From: Tildeniella nuda ZEHNDER 1965/U140
GTDB taxonomy: Bacteria > Cyanobacteriota > Cyanobacteriia > Leptolyngbyales > Leptolyngbyaceae
Direction of reading: 5' to 3'
Length of the DNA stretch: 64,000 nt
Assembly: GCA_019358895.1 (NCBI GenBank)
Contig: JAHHIG010000001.1
Span: forward strand, 124,001 to 188,000
Of this stretch, positions 1 to 8,494 are shown piece after piece (positions within the stretch are counted from its first letter, which is position 1; each line of letters starts with the position of its first letter). The notes beneath the pieces were generated by a model, which was not told the origin of the DNA, made no database searches, and saw only the letters and a program-made list of their open reading frames with translations. The position numbers were made by a program, and so were the translations under genes.

Positions 1-465
1 AGCAACATCACTGCCCAGGCGCATTTCGAGTGATTCCAGGCAGAGTTGCGTTGTCGCATGATCGCCCGTGCCAAAAGCAACGCCGGGTTCAAGCTGAAGA
101 ATGATGCGATCGGTCTGCTCTGGTTTCGGCAACCAGGCAGGATTGATGAGGAAGCGATCGCCAATTTCCTGCGGTTGCCAATGCTCTTTCCAGGTGCTTG
201 ACCAATCTTCTTCGTCAATCAAATCCCACTGCACGGCTGGAATGGGTAGACCAATGCAAAGAGCATCCTGCCGTAATGCCAGCGCCAAGGCTGCCAGATC
301 AAGCACATGCGCCTGTTCCTGCGGTAAATAAGCACTGATGAGAGACGAGTAACCTTTCACTTCACTGGACATACCACGGCAACCGAACATCTCCAGTCGC
401 CAAAAGATGGTTTCTTCCAGCGCGGAGTCACACAGAATCTGAATTTCCCACCAGCTATTTGCCAT
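1..465 (-). CDS. prmA: Ribosomal protein L11 methyltransferase PrmA, N-terminal part
   Basis: PrmA trimethylates ribosomal protein L11 using S-adenosylmethionine in the cytoplasm. The 155 readable codons begin [13 protein letters not shown] at an ATG at 465 and run off the left edge, so the C-terminal half of the methyltransferase domain is missing. The N-terminal substrate-recognition part contains the family-typical [12 protein letters not shown] stretch near residue 83. Near residue 128 comes [12 protein letters not shown], which matches the family's SAM-binding loop AFGTGxHPTT; here the usual proline is alanine. The gene lies downstream of serA on the same strand with a 109-bp gap holding degenerate STRR-like repeats, so it may have its own promoter. 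The identification is firm; the truncation is only the window boundary. Confidence 0.9.
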   Translation of the reverse strand, partial: MANSWWEIQILCDSALEETIFWRLEMFGCRGMSSEVKGYSSLISAYLPQEQAHVLDLAALALALRQDALCIGLPIPAVQWDLIDEEDWSSTWKEHWQPQEIGDRFLINPAWLPKPEQTDRIILQLEPGVAFGTGDHATTQLCLESLEMRLGSDVA

Positions 466-574
466 AAGAGCGGTCAGCGATTAGCAATCAGCCATCAGCT
501 TGTGTTGTTGTGTATTTCTCGTCGCTCATGCCGTAAACACAGGCGACTAACGGCTGAGCGCTGACAGCTAATAG

Positions 575-2155
575 CTATAACGTTACCGTATAGGCATCCC
601 GAATACCCGACACCTTCAAAATCTCATCTAGAATCCCGTCAGGCAGGGGATCGTCAATGCTAAGTACCATCACGGCATCGCCACGCACAATTTTGCGTCC
701 CACCTGCATACTGGCAATATTGACGTTGAAGTTGCCTAAGAGTGAACCAATATTACCGATAATTCCTGGCATATCGCGGTGCAGTGTGAAGAGCATGTAG
801 CGGTTGGGCGGCACGTTGACTGGGAACTCATCCACGTTAGTAATGCGGATTTCCGAGTCACCGAGTAGCGCTCCGGTAACGGAATGTTCGCCTAGTGAGC
901 CTTTGGCAGAAAGATGCAGCGATCCCGAATAGTCCTTGATGGATGCATCACGAGTTTCAATAACACGAATGCCACGCTCTTTTGCCTCCAGGCTGGCATT
1001 AACGTAGTTGACCCGCTCTTGCAGTGCATGAGACAGCAAGCCCTTAAGCGCGGCTACGACGATCGGCTGGCTTTGATTGGTCGCCAGTTCACCTTGAAGG
1101 CGCACCGTGAGCGATTCGACTCGTCCGCCTGCCAGTTGCGCGACCAGATTGCCTAGTGTCTCCGCCAGTTGCAAATAGGGGCGCAGTTGTTCTAGCAAAT
1201 CGGGGCGCAGTCCGGGAATGTTGACTGCCGATCGCGCAGGTAACCCCAACAGCACATCCCGAATTTGCTCGGCTACATCGATCGCCACATTTGCTTGTGC
1301 TTCTTCAGTTGAAGCGCCTAGATGAGGAGTCATCACCATTTCCTTGCCGAGCGATCGCAAAGGCGATTCGCCCAGTGGCTCTTGCTCGTAAACATCCAGC
1401 GCGGCTCCAGCAATTTTGCCGCCTTTTAGAGCCTCTGCCAGGGCAGTTTCATCGATAATGCCACCCCGAGCGCAGTTGATGATGCGTGCAGTCGGCTTCA
1501 TCCGTGCGATCGCTGCTGCATTAATCAAATGAGTGGTTTCCGCTGTTTTAGGAATATGCAGAGTGATGTAATCTGCCTGCTGTAGCAACACATCCATCTC
1601 GACGATGCGGCAACCTAACTGCTCTGCGCGTTCATGAGAAATGAAGGGATCGTATGCCAATAGCTTCATGCCCATCGCACGAGCAACCGTCGCAACATGG
1701 GCACCAATCTTACCCAGTCCAACGATCCCCAGCGTTTTCTTATACACTTCAACGCCCGTGAACTGCTTACGATCCCACTTGTTTGCTTTGACTGACTGAT
1801 TTGCTTCAGGGATGTAGCGTGACATTGCCATCATCATCGCTAACGTATGTTCGGCAGCCGCGATCGTGTTACCTTCAGGTGAATTAACCACCACAATGCC
1901 TTTGCGGGTTGCTGCCAGCACATCCACGTTGTCAACGCCAACGCCTGCTCGACCAATGATTTTCAGTTGCTTTCCCGCTTCAATGACCGCCTGAGTCACG
2001 CGAGTACCCGAGCGAATCATCAACGCATCATAGTCAGGAATGATCTGGATCAGGTCGTCGGGCGACAAATCTGTTTTCACGTCAACCTGAGCCACCTGAG
2101 AGAGGATATCGATCCCTACCTGGTCGATCGGATCAGAAACAAGAACTTTAGACAT
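575..2155 (-). CDS. serA: D-3-phosphoglycerate dehydrogenase SerA
   Basis: This enzyme oxidises 3-phosphoglycerate to 3-phosphohydroxypyruvate with NAD, the first step of serine synthesis. The start at 2155 (MSKVLVSDPIDQVG) gives 526 residues, the usual cyanobacterial length; an ATG two codons upstream is also possible. Visible motifs are GRAGVGVDNVD near residue 70, the NAD-binding glycine motif GIVGLGKIG near 143, the catalytic arginine region NCARGGIIDE near 227, and the catalytic histidine in TPHLGAST near 275. A long-form intervening domain follows, and residues 455 to 526 form an ACT domain (DMPGIIGNIGSLLG), which in this family binds serine for feedback control. It is transcribed towards prmA. 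Confidence 0.97.
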   Translation of the reverse strand: MSKVLVSDPIDQVGIDILSQVAQVDVKTDLSPDDLIQIIPDYDALMIRSGTRVTQAVIEAGKQLKIIGRAGVGVDNVDVLAATRKGIVVVNSPEGNTIAAAEHTLAMMMAMSRYIPEANQSVKANKWDRKQFTGVEVYKKTLGIVGLGKIGAHVATVARAMGMKLLAYDPFISHERAEQLGCRIVEMDVLLQQADYITLHIPKTAETTHLINAAAIARMKPTARIINCARGGIIDETALAEALKGGKIAGAALDVYEQEPLGESPLRSLGKEMVMTPHLGASTEEAQANVAIDVAEQIRDVLLGLPARSAVNIPGLRPDLLEQLRPYLQLAETLGNLVAQLAGGRVESLTVRLQGELATNQSQPIVVAALKGLLSHALQERVNYVNASLEAKERGIRVIETRDASIKDYSGSLHLSAKGSLGEHSVTGALLGDSEIRITNVDEFPVNVPPNRYMLFTLHRDMPGIIGNIGSLLGNFNVNIASMQVGRKIVRGDAVMVLSIDDPLPDGILDEILKVSGIRDAYTVTL

Positions 2156-2591
2156 AGCCACCAGTGAGGGTTAAACGCAGAGCGCTCTAGAACAACAGGG
2201 ATTATTTCTGGCTCAGCCATGACACCAAAAGACCAGTCAAGAAGGAAGACGCAAAGGTAACTCCGACTAACTTAAGATGAAAAGAGCTGCTGATACAGAC
2301 CATCTAGAGTACGCCATTTTAAGTCTCACTTTGCCTAAACTGCTTGTTTTTTTAATTTCAATTTCTGTTTCGATCAATAGGAGCCGCTAGCGGTACAACC
2401 TTTAGGAGTCAGCAGTCAGCACAAGATGAATGATGAACTAGGAAATGATGAAAAGCTGGCGGAGCATTACTTCGTATGACTACCAAGTTAAAGCTTTTAG
2501 GATCAGCAAACAGTTTCTCCAAGCTGACCGCTGACCGCTGACCGCTAAAATGCATTACATCTACTCCAGTCGTGTCCGTTTACCTATTTCT
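2156..2591. other. Intergenic region with an STRR-like heptamer repeat
   Basis: This 436-bp gap between the divergent serA and the membrane protein gene must hold both promoters. A T-rich stretch lies around 2345-2370. Next to the downstream gene, at 2524-2546, the heptamer CTGACCG is repeated three times in tandem. Similar CTGACCG/TAGCTGA heptamers recur between genes across the window. A degenerate GTCAGCAGTCAGC copy lies near 2407. No further gene is seen here. Confidence 0.6.
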
Positions 2592-3107
2592 ATGAATTAT
2601 CTTGTTGCCGTCTTGAGCGATCGCATTCGGGCAGAAGAAGCCTACTCAGCGCTAGAAAGCCAAGGCTTGCCGATGACCAAGGTCGCCATCCTCGGTAGGG
2701 GCTACAAAAGCGCAGACGAGTACGGGCTGCTTGACCCAAACCAGCAGGCAAGTAAGCAGGTCAAGCTACTGGCTATTTGGCTTGTACCCTTTGGCTTCGC
2801 TGCTGGCTATGTCTTTAACCTGATCACTAATCTCGATACGTTTGCTTGGGCGGGAAACATTGGCAGTCACGTTATTGGTGGGCTGTTGGGTGCTGCCTCA
2901 GGTGCCCTGGGTAGTATTTTTGTGGGTGGGGGAGTTGGCTTGATCACTGGCAGCGGTGATGCCCTTCCTTACCGCAATCGACTCAACGCTGGAAAGTACC
3001 TGGTCGTCGTGAAAGGCTCAGAGGCTCTGACACGTCAGGCAACAACTATTTTGAGGCAGTTCGAGCCTGAAAATATTCAAGGCTATGTTGATACATCGGA
3101 AGCATAA
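2592..3107 (+). CDS. Glycine-rich membrane protein with split stress-protein-17M-like ends
   Basis: The function is unknown. The start at 2592 (MNYLVAVLSDRIRAEEAY) is preferred over an upstream in-frame ATG at 2550, because the strand-helix pattern of a small ferredoxin-like half domain begins here. That gives 171 residues. Residues 1 to 45 resemble the N-terminal part of general-stress-protein-17M-like proteins. Residues 58 to 125 are hydrophobic and glycine-rich (GGLLGAASGALGSIFVGGG), as in glycine-zipper membrane segments. Residues 130 to 160 (KYLVVVKGSEALTRQATTIL) look like the second half of the soluble fold. Proteins of this shape are common in cyanobacteria, often tied to stress. The gene is followed by a hairpin shared with the convergent hli gene. 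Confidence 0.7.
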   Translation: MNYLVAVLSDRIRAEEAYSALESQGLPMTKVAILGRGYKSADEYGLLDPNQQASKQVKLLAIWLVPFGFAAGYVFNLITNLDTFAWAGNIGSHVIGGLLGAASGALGSIFVGGGVGLITGSGDALPYRNRLNAGKYLVVVKGSEALTRQATTILRQFEPENIQGYVDTSEA

Positions 3108-3200
3108 GCGATCGCCCTGTTGCCTATTGCCCATGCATTTTTCGCTTAGATGCGATCGATCCATGTGACCGTGCATAAACACTCGCTTTAAAAAGATGAT

Positions 3201-3241
3201 AGCTGCTGTTTCAACCTAATGCATGGGTCGAAACAGCAGCT
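3201..3241 (-). terminator. Hairpin terminator downstream of hli
   Basis: A perfect 12-bp inverted repeat (AGCTGCTGTTTC and GAAACAGCAGCT) encloses a 17-base loop. Read on the minus strand, the stem is followed within seven bases by CTTTTTAAAG, which fits an intrinsic terminator for the hli gene ending at 3303. It also lies 94 bp beyond the stop of the convergent plus-strand gene and could serve both. Confidence 0.65.
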
Positions 3242-3302
3242 ACTAAGAGAGATTAATGATGACTGGCTTCCATTGACCGAAAACCTGAAAGGTTCAACGA
3301 AC

Positions 3303-3485
3303 CTACAGTAAACCCCAGAAATGTAGAACACCTTGACCAGAGTAAAGCTCAATTAGTAGTACAGCCGCAAAGCCAATCATGGCAAGACGACCGTTCCACA
3401 ATTCTGCTTGGGGAGTGAAGCCAAACTTCCATGCGTTGCGGTCTGTTTCGACGATCGGAGTGGTTACTTTTGTTGCGTTAGTCAT
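3303..3485 (-). CDS. High-light-inducible protein (Hli/SCP), one-helix chlorophyll-binding protein
   Basis: Hli proteins are single-helix thylakoid relatives of light-harvesting proteins that bind chlorophyll and carotenoid and protect photosystem II assembly under excess light. The start at 3485 ([12 protein letters not shown]) gives 60 residues, typical of the family; the longer reading frame to 3530 adds an unlikely leader. The conserved chlorophyll-binding signature appears as [20 protein letters not shown] around residues 28 to 47, including the ExxNGRxAM core. The C-terminal tail [11 protein letters not shown] is also typical. It is a single gene flanked by its own upstream region and a downstream hairpin. 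Light-stress regulation is expected from the family, but no clear HLR1 element was found. Confidence 0.93.
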   Translation of the reverse strand: MTNATKVTTPIVETDRNAWKFGFTPQAELWNGRLAMIGFAAVLLIELYSGQGVLHFWGLL

Positions 3486-3702
3486 GATTATTGCTCCAAT
3501 TACTTCAGATTGATAAAGGTTACGGATCAACGAACTAGCGCTGTCAAAGAGATGGGGCTAAGCCAACTGATGAAGCTTCGTTAAACTATGTAAACCAATA
3601 TAACGAAAAGTTTCAGGAATGGCTAGTGATCCTTCATAGATCTTTCCAAAGACGCGGAAATGTGTATTGGGAGCAAGTCACTAAAGGTTCCTGAAAAACG
3701 AA

Positions 3703-3728
3703 ACGGACTGAAGCAATGTTCAGTCCGT
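3703..3728 (-). terminator. Hairpin terminator downstream of the haem peroxidase gene
   Basis: A perfect 10-bp inverted repeat (ACGGACTGAA and TTCAGTCCGT) has a six-base loop. On the minus strand it is followed by TTCGTTTTTC. It starts 42 bp after the peroxidase stop codon, so it fits an intrinsic terminator for that gene. Confidence 0.75.
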
Positions 3729-3770
3729 CTGCTTGGGTTATTGATCTTGGGCTAGTCGCGATCGCAATGC

Positions 3771-5339
3771 TTAAGCTTCAAGACCATCGATCGGGCTAAT
3801 GTCTCCCATAAACCGCAGCATGTCTGCAAAGGTAAACTTTCCTGGCACTTTAGAAGGTAGCGTTGGCTTCCAGTGGCGATTACGCACAAAGAAGGAATTG
3901 CTATCGCCCTCAAAGAGACCCAAAAACACCTCCGCGATAATACGGCTACCCACTTCACCCAGACGTAAGCCCTGCTGTTGCACTTGCGCTTCTTTCAAGA
4001 TGTAGTACCAGAGCGGCGTTTCCTTGTCAAAGCCATGACGAACAACCACATCAACATCAGGACCCGGAATCGATGTAAAAGCACTGGAACTCAACGGCTT
4101 GAGATCCAAGAATTTAGCCACACTTTGACCCGACGGCAACCCTAGACTGCGCCCTCGAATCAGGTTTCTGACGGCAAGCGAAGCGGGTGCTGGAACGTTT
4201 GGCAAGTTCTTCAGCGGATTCACCAGGAATGGATCGAATTTGCGGGCAAGATTCACTTTGATATCTGTATCAAGCTCGAAGAAGCGTCTCCAGTCAATGA
4301 TCCAGTTGCTTGGCAGGGTCGCATTTAAACCAGGAAACACGATATCGCCATCGCCAGATTTAGCGGTAAACGTAAAGAGCAGTTCCAGCGTTGCGTCGGT
4401 CAGCCGACTACCATCCGATCGATCATTAAAGGTGAATGCGCGGTTGTAGTCGTAGGTGCTGCGGATCATGCTGTGACCCAGGCGATAGGCAGCCGTCGAA
4501 AACTCAACCGGGATGAATGGAAAGGTGTCGAACTTGTAAAACTTACGCCCCTCGTTCAGCACCTTATTGATCTGGTTGGGGTCGAGAATGCGATCGAGGA
4601 AGTCATAGACCACAAGCCACTGATAGTGCCACACCACCAACTGTCTGGCTTCTTCAAAAATCGATTTGTCGATCGCTGCCTGACGCGGAATCGAACCATC
4701 ATTGAGTCCATCCACAATCTTGTTGTGAAATTTGAGAAACGCAAGGTGCGTCTGCGCCACAATGAGATTTTCGTCGTTCCGAGGATCGCCTAACAGCGCG
4801 ATACTGCTGACAGCACGAGGCAAATCGTGGTCATTTTGCTTGAGCGCAATGATGTCCTCGACTGCATTGGGGTTCTCAGGTGTCGGTTTCGGCTTTCTCG
4901 TGCCGCTGGGCGTGTTTGTGCCAACGAGAAACTTATCCTTATTGCCCAGTTCATACAGATAGGGTTGATCATCAGGACCAGCGCCGTAGAGACTGTCTAG
5001 ATCGAGCGCGGGTGTGCGGAAGTTAACCAGTGCTTGAGGATCAACCCGCTTCTCTTTCAGCGAGGTGGGGTCAAAGGTAATGTCGTGGTCGATGAACTGC
5101 CCAAAATAGGTAAGTCCTGCTGAAACGTGGGGATTGTCTCCATCGGGGTGATCTCGTTTTGGCTCTTTCGGATCAGTTCTATCGTCCGTCATCGCGTTGC
5201 CCAACGCCGTCAGGCTGTCGATCGATGGCGTAAAAGCTGGAAGCTCTGGAAACATCCTGCCGAATTTACCAGTTTGGGCAAACGCGCCTTGAGGCGTATT
5301 ATCGCCATTGCGAACACTAAAACCATGTTTGGGTGACAT
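3771..5339 (-). CDS. Animal-type haem peroxidase
   Basis: This is a bacterial member of the animal haem peroxidase superfamily (peroxidasin/cyclooxygenase fold), expected to oxidise halides or organic substrates with peroxide. The start at 5339 (MSPKHGFSVRNGDN) is chosen because AGAGG lies eight to twelve bases upstream and the extra 39 residues of the longer frame are unlike the family; this gives 522 residues. The distal haem site is visible as TYFGQFIDHDITFDP with His85. The proximal helix appears as EFSTAAYRLGHSMIR in the middle of the protein. No signal peptide is evident at this start. It stands alone with its own terminator. The substrate cannot be read from the sequence. Confidence 0.88.
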   Translation of the reverse strand: MSPKHGFSVRNGDNTPQGAFAQTGKFGRMFPELPAFTPSIDSLTALGNAMTDDRTDPKEPKRDHPDGDNPHVSAGLTYFGQFIDHDITFDPTSLKEKRVDPQALVNFRTPALDLDSLYGAGPDDQPYLYELGNKDKFLVGTNTPSGTRKPKPTPENPNAVEDIIALKQNDHDLPRAVSSIALLGDPRNDENLIVAQTHLAFLKFHNKIVDGLNDGSIPRQAAIDKSIFEEARQLVVWHYQWLVVYDFLDRILDPNQINKVLNEGRKFYKFDTFPFIPVEFSTAAYRLGHSMIRSTYDYNRAFTFNDRSDGSRLTDATLELLFTFTAKSGDGDIVFPGLNATLPSNWIIDWRRFFELDTDIKVNLARKFDPFLVNPLKNLPNVPAPASLAVRNLIRGRSLGLPSGQSVAKFLDLKPLSSSAFTSIPGPDVDVVVRHGFDKETPLWYYILKEAQVQQQGLRLGEVGSRIIAEVFLGLFEGDSNSFFVRNRHWKPTLPSKVPGKFTFADMLRFMGDISPIDGLEA

Positions 5340-5684
5340 AAGTTTTCCCTCTAAAGGTTTAAATCTGACTCGACTACGGAGACAGCCTAAACTGAATGAC
5401 AAACGTTTGATGGTACCCGTTTGGGTTATTTTTCTTTGAACGATCGCTGCTTGCACACGCGCCGCTCTCTCACGGTTGTCATCCTACGAACCATTCACCA
5501 AAATGAAGGAAAGGGCGAAGCATCACTCTCTTGACTGCGTGTTGATTGGTGAGGAGTTGTACAGAAACAGCATGGTCTGTAGCCGTCAGCCGTCAGTGAA
5601 AAACTGATCGCTGATCGCTGATCGCTGAGCCAAAAGTGTGCAGTTATTTTTTAGCAAGCTCTTAGATGAAAGAAGGACAGCTTC
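5340..5684. other. Intergenic region between peroxidase and DUF2997 genes, with STRR
   Basis: This divergent intergenic space carries the promoters of both flanking genes. At 5581-5629 there are degenerate then exact heptamers: AGCCGTC twice, followed by three tandem copies of GATCGCT. This belongs to the dispersed short-repeat family of the window. An AAGGA element near 5672 probably serves as ribosome-binding site for the gene at 5685. No other gene is seen. Confidence 0.55.
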
Positions 5685-5909
5685 ATGGCTGAGTATCAAA
5701 AAATTGAATACCGCATTGGCAAAGATGGCAAGGTCATTGAAACCGTACTCAATGCCGCTGGCACAAGCTGTACGACGACAACAGCAGCGATCGAACAGGC
5801 ACTCGGCACCGTAGAGTCACAGGAGTTTTTGCCTGCATACTATGAAGGTGAGGAAAATTTGCCTGTAGACACAACCCAGTCGCTACAACAGAAAAATTTA
5901 GAGTCATGA
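5685..5909 (+). CDS. DUF2997 family small protein
   Basis: The product has 74 residues and starts MAEYQKIEYRIGKDGKVIET, the typical opening of DUF2997 proteins, which are short cyanobacterial proteins of unknown function. The core is a predicted beta hairpin (IEYRIGKDGKVIETVL) followed by the conserved-looking GTSCTTTTAAIEQALG segment and an acidic tail. A ribosome-binding site AAGGA lies about 12 bases before the ATG. The stop is only 9 bp from the next gene, so it is probably cotranscribed with the GrpE-like and Hsp70-like genes. Elsewhere, DUF2997 genes often sit beside ycf35-like or ferredoxin-like genes; that partner is absent here. The family assignment is good; the role is unknown. Confidence 0.8.
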   Translation: MAEYQKIEYRIGKDGKVIETVLNAAGTSCTTTTAAIEQALGTVESQEFLPAYYEGEENLPVDTTQSLQQKNLES

Positions 5910-5918
5910 GTCAAGGCT

Positions 5919-6488
5919 ATGGTGGATGATCCTGACCTTTTCTGGTTTGGCTGCATGTTGACGCTAGTCTGCCTTTGCTTCACGCTCAGCCTGATCAGCA
6001 AAAACCCCAAAACATCTGCAAGCTCACACGCAACGACGATCGCGCCCCCTGTCGCTGACGCTACCGTCGATGCCCAAATCGCAGCGTTGCAGCAGCAGTG
6101 TTCGCGCCTACGTGGTGAACTACAGCAGCAAAAGGCTCAACTGCACGAAGACTTTCAGAGCCACAGCTTTGCCCAACTGCAACCGCTGCTCACTAACTAT
6201 CCCAGCGCTTGCAAAATGGCACAGGTCAAGCCCGATCTGCCTGCCCGTAATCTGGTTGCGCTTTTTAACCCGTTAGAGAATTTGCTTGAAACCTGGCATA
6301 TTGCCCCGATCGGTTCTGTCTGGGAGCAAGTGCCCTTCAACGCCCAAAACCATCAGCCTGACACAGATGATCTTGTAACCGGAGAACCTGTCTATATTCG
6401 CTTTGTTGGCTACTGCCAGGGCGATCGTATTCTCTGCCCCGCCAAAGTAAGCCGGACGTTGCCGGGAGGGATGAAAGGTGCGGAGTGA
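5919..6488 (+). CDS. Membrane-anchored GrpE-like protein, partner of the adjacent Hsp70
   Basis: The 189-residue product begins with a hydrophobic anchor (FWFGCMLTLVCLCFTLSLI, residues 9 to 27). A low-complexity linker follows, then a predicted coiled coil (AALQQQCSRLRGELQQQKAQ, about residues 57 to 76). The C-terminal part, about 100 to 180, contains PIGSVWEQVPFNAQNHQP and EPVYIRFVGYCQGDRILC. These resemble the beta domain of GrpE nucleotide-exchange factors, where a motif of the form V..V.F.P..H precedes a strand-turn-strand. Coiled coil plus beta domain, placed directly before an Hsp70-like gene, makes an exchange-factor role likely. That role is inferred from architecture and neighbourhood. 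Confidence 0.6.
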   Translation: MVDDPDLFWFGCMLTLVCLCFTLSLISKNPKTSASSHATTIAPPVADATVDAQIAALQQQCSRLRGELQQQKAQLHEDFQSHSFAQLQPLLTNYPSACKMAQVKPDLPARNLVALFNPLENLLETWHIAPIGSVWEQVPFNAQNHQPDTDDLVTGEPVYIRFVGYCQGDRILCPAKVSRTLPGGMKGAE

Positions 6489-6489
6489 G

Positions 6490-6555
6490 GGGTGAGGAGT
6501 GAGGAGTGAGGAGATGGGGAGATGGGGAGATGGGGAGATGGGGAGATGGGGGGTG
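6490..6555. repeat. G-rich microsatellite (GAGGAGT and GATGGGGA repeats)
   Basis: Two or three copies of a 7-bp GAGGAGT unit are followed by five tandem copies of GATGGGGA. The block lies between the GrpE-like stop and the Hsp70-like start. It is the type of short repeat that slips easily. A role in spacing or expression of the downstream gene is possible but not shown. Confidence 0.75.
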
Positions 6556-6615
6556 AGTTAGCCTTGACTACTGACTTCTTCTAATGACTAACAACCAACA
6601 ACTAAAAACTCCTCC

Positions 6616-8208
6616 ATGACTACGATCGCGATCGACTTTGGCACCAGCAATACGGTTGTCAGCCTTTTGGAGCCGGATACACAAACACCGAAGACGCTGA
6701 GGTTTCCAGGTCTTTCGCGGATGTTTCGGCTGACCCAGAAGTCAGGAGATGTACAAGAAATTCCGGTGGTGCCAACGCTGGTGTTTGTGGAAGATGCGGA
6801 AACCCTGATCGTGGGAGAACAGGTGCGATCGCAGCGGTTGGGATTGATGCAACCCGATCGACTCTTCAAAGCGTTCAAACGTGATCTGATTGCTGCGTTT
6901 CAGCCGCCGTCCCGTCAAATCGATGGGCAAACCTATAGCGCTGAGTCTGTTTCAGAGCAATTTTTGCAGGTCATCTGGCAACAGCTTCAGGAACAGCACA
7001 TTCAGCCGACGCAGGTGATTTTCACGGTGCCGATCGGTGCCTTTGAGAGCTATCTGGGCTGGTTTCGGGATGTGGCAACACGGCTTGGTCTACTGACTGT
7101 GCAGTTGGTGGATGAGGCAACGGCGGCGGCATTAGGTTATGCGATCCAACAGCCCGGTTCGCTAGTGCTGGTGATCGACTTTGGCGGCGGGACGCTTGAC
7201 CTGAGCCTGGTGCGAACGATCGCCGCTGCGCCTGATACAGGTATAGATGACTCTTTGGTACAACGAGCTGAAGTCTTAGCAAAGTCTGATGCGTACATTG
7301 GTGGAGAAGACATTGACCTTTGGCTTGTGGAAGACTACCTTCACCAAATCGGTTCGTCGCGCGAGGCTGTGGGTGCAGTCGGTTGGCAAAATCTGCTTGC
7401 CCTGGCTGAGCGGCTGAAGATGAGGCTTTCTGGCGTTGAAGTCGCGAAGGAAAGCTGGCTGGATGAGGAAACGTTCATGTCTTGCGAGTTTGCGCTCGAT
7501 CGCGATCGCTTCGAGTCCATTCTGGAAGCGCGGCAGCTTTTAGAGCAGTTACGACAGGCATTGGATGAGGTGTTGACGATCGCGATCAGCAAGGGCATCA
7601 GTAAAGCAGACATCGAACAAGTCTTGCTGGTGGGTGGCAGTTGTCTGATTCCTGCCGTGCAGCAGTTGGTGCTGTCGTACTTCGGGCGGCAGCGTGTGCG
7701 ACTCGACAAACCGTTTGAAGCGATCGCGCATGGTGCGCTGGCAGTGAGTCAGCTTGCAAGTATTGATGATTATCTCCGCCACAGCTATGCCATTCGCCTC
7801 TGGGAACCGTATGCGGGCACCTATACCTACGTGCCGCTGTTCCAACGGGGCAGTCGCTACCCCTGCCAGCGATCGGAGCCTCTGACGCTGCAAGTTGCCA
7901 CTAATGGACAGTCAGAAATTCGGCTGGAGATTGGCGAAGTTGCCACGATCGCCCAGGCAGAGATGACCTACGATGCTCAAGGCAGAATGACCAGCGCACC
8001 ACTGCGCCAACAGGAAACCTACCGTTCTCTAGACCGCCAGCAGGAAGCCGTTTGCATCGCTCATCTCACTCCACCTGGACACGTTGGCATCGATCGCGTC
8101 ACTGTCCAATTTGAAGTGAACGATCAGCGCATACTCATCGCTACAGTGCGAGATTTGTTGACGAACGTCTTGTTGGTCAATGGAGCCGCGATCGCAAAAC
8201 TGCGCTGA
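6616..8208 (+). CDS. Hsp70-family protein lacking the helical lid
   Basis: This 530-residue protein has the actin/Hsp70 ATPase fold: phosphate-1 loop AIDFGTSNTVVSLLEP at the N terminus, phosphate-2 loop LVIDFGGGTLDLSLV near residue 180, and the adenosine motif VLLVGGSCLIPAVQQL near 336. After the ATPase domain only about 160 residues remain. These resemble a beta substrate-binding domain (RGSRYPCQRSEPLTLQVATN) without the C-terminal lid of DnaK. It is therefore one of the noncanonical cyanobacterial Hsp70 relatives, not the housekeeping DnaK, which is about 630 residues. The 127-bp gap upstream is filled by a microsatellite, so separate transcription is possible. The client is unknown. Confidence 0.85.
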   Translation: MTTIAIDFGTSNTVVSLLEPDTQTPKTLRFPGLSRMFRLTQKSGDVQEIPVVPTLVFVEDAETLIVGEQVRSQRLGLMQPDRLFKAFKRDLIAAFQPPSRQIDGQTYSAESVSEQFLQVIWQQLQEQHIQPTQVIFTVPIGAFESYLGWFRDVATRLGLLTVQLVDEATAAALGYAIQQPGSLVLVIDFGGGTLDLSLVRTIAAAPDTGIDDSLVQRAEVLAKSDAYIGGEDIDLWLVEDYLHQIGSSREAVGAVGWQNLLALAERLKMRLSGVEVAKESWLDEETFMSCEFALDRDRFESILEARQLLEQLRQALDEVLTIAISKGISKADIEQVLLVGGSCLIPAVQQLVLSYFGRQRVRLDKPFEAIAHGALAVSQLASIDDYLRHSYAIRLWEPYAGTYTYVPLFQRGSRYPCQRSEPLTLQVATNGQSEIRLEIGEVATIAQAEMTYDAQGRMTSAPLRQQETYRSLDRQQEAVCIAHLTPPGHVGIDRVTVQFEVNDQRILIATVRDLLTNVLLVNGAAIAKLR

Positions 8209-8494
8209 GTTCGCTGCTGAGAGCTGCTTGCGTTTTGTGCTGATTGTGTGGAAGTGCGATCGTCACTTGAAAGAACGATCGCAGTTTGCTTCAGCAGAGG
8301 CACATCACCGTTTTATTGAGGCGCACGACGAGAATCACTCAATGAATCAAGCATCAACCACTGATGAATAAGGCTCAAGGCTTAGAACTGGGTTTCTGAA
8401 GGCTGGGACTACATTTTTTCAGAAGCCCTGTAAGCTATGACGAGAAGATTACAATGAGCCAAAAGCACCATTTACATTTTGCTGGAAGAACAAG

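Noticed and set aside
3486-3640. HLR1 element upstream of the hli gene
   Set aside because: TTTACAT is present on the minus strand, but the second TTACA repeat at the right spacing is missing.
8180-8371. 63-residue open frame overlapping the Hsp70-like gene end
   Set aside because: It starts inside the Hsp70-like gene, has no family resemblance and no ribosome-binding site.
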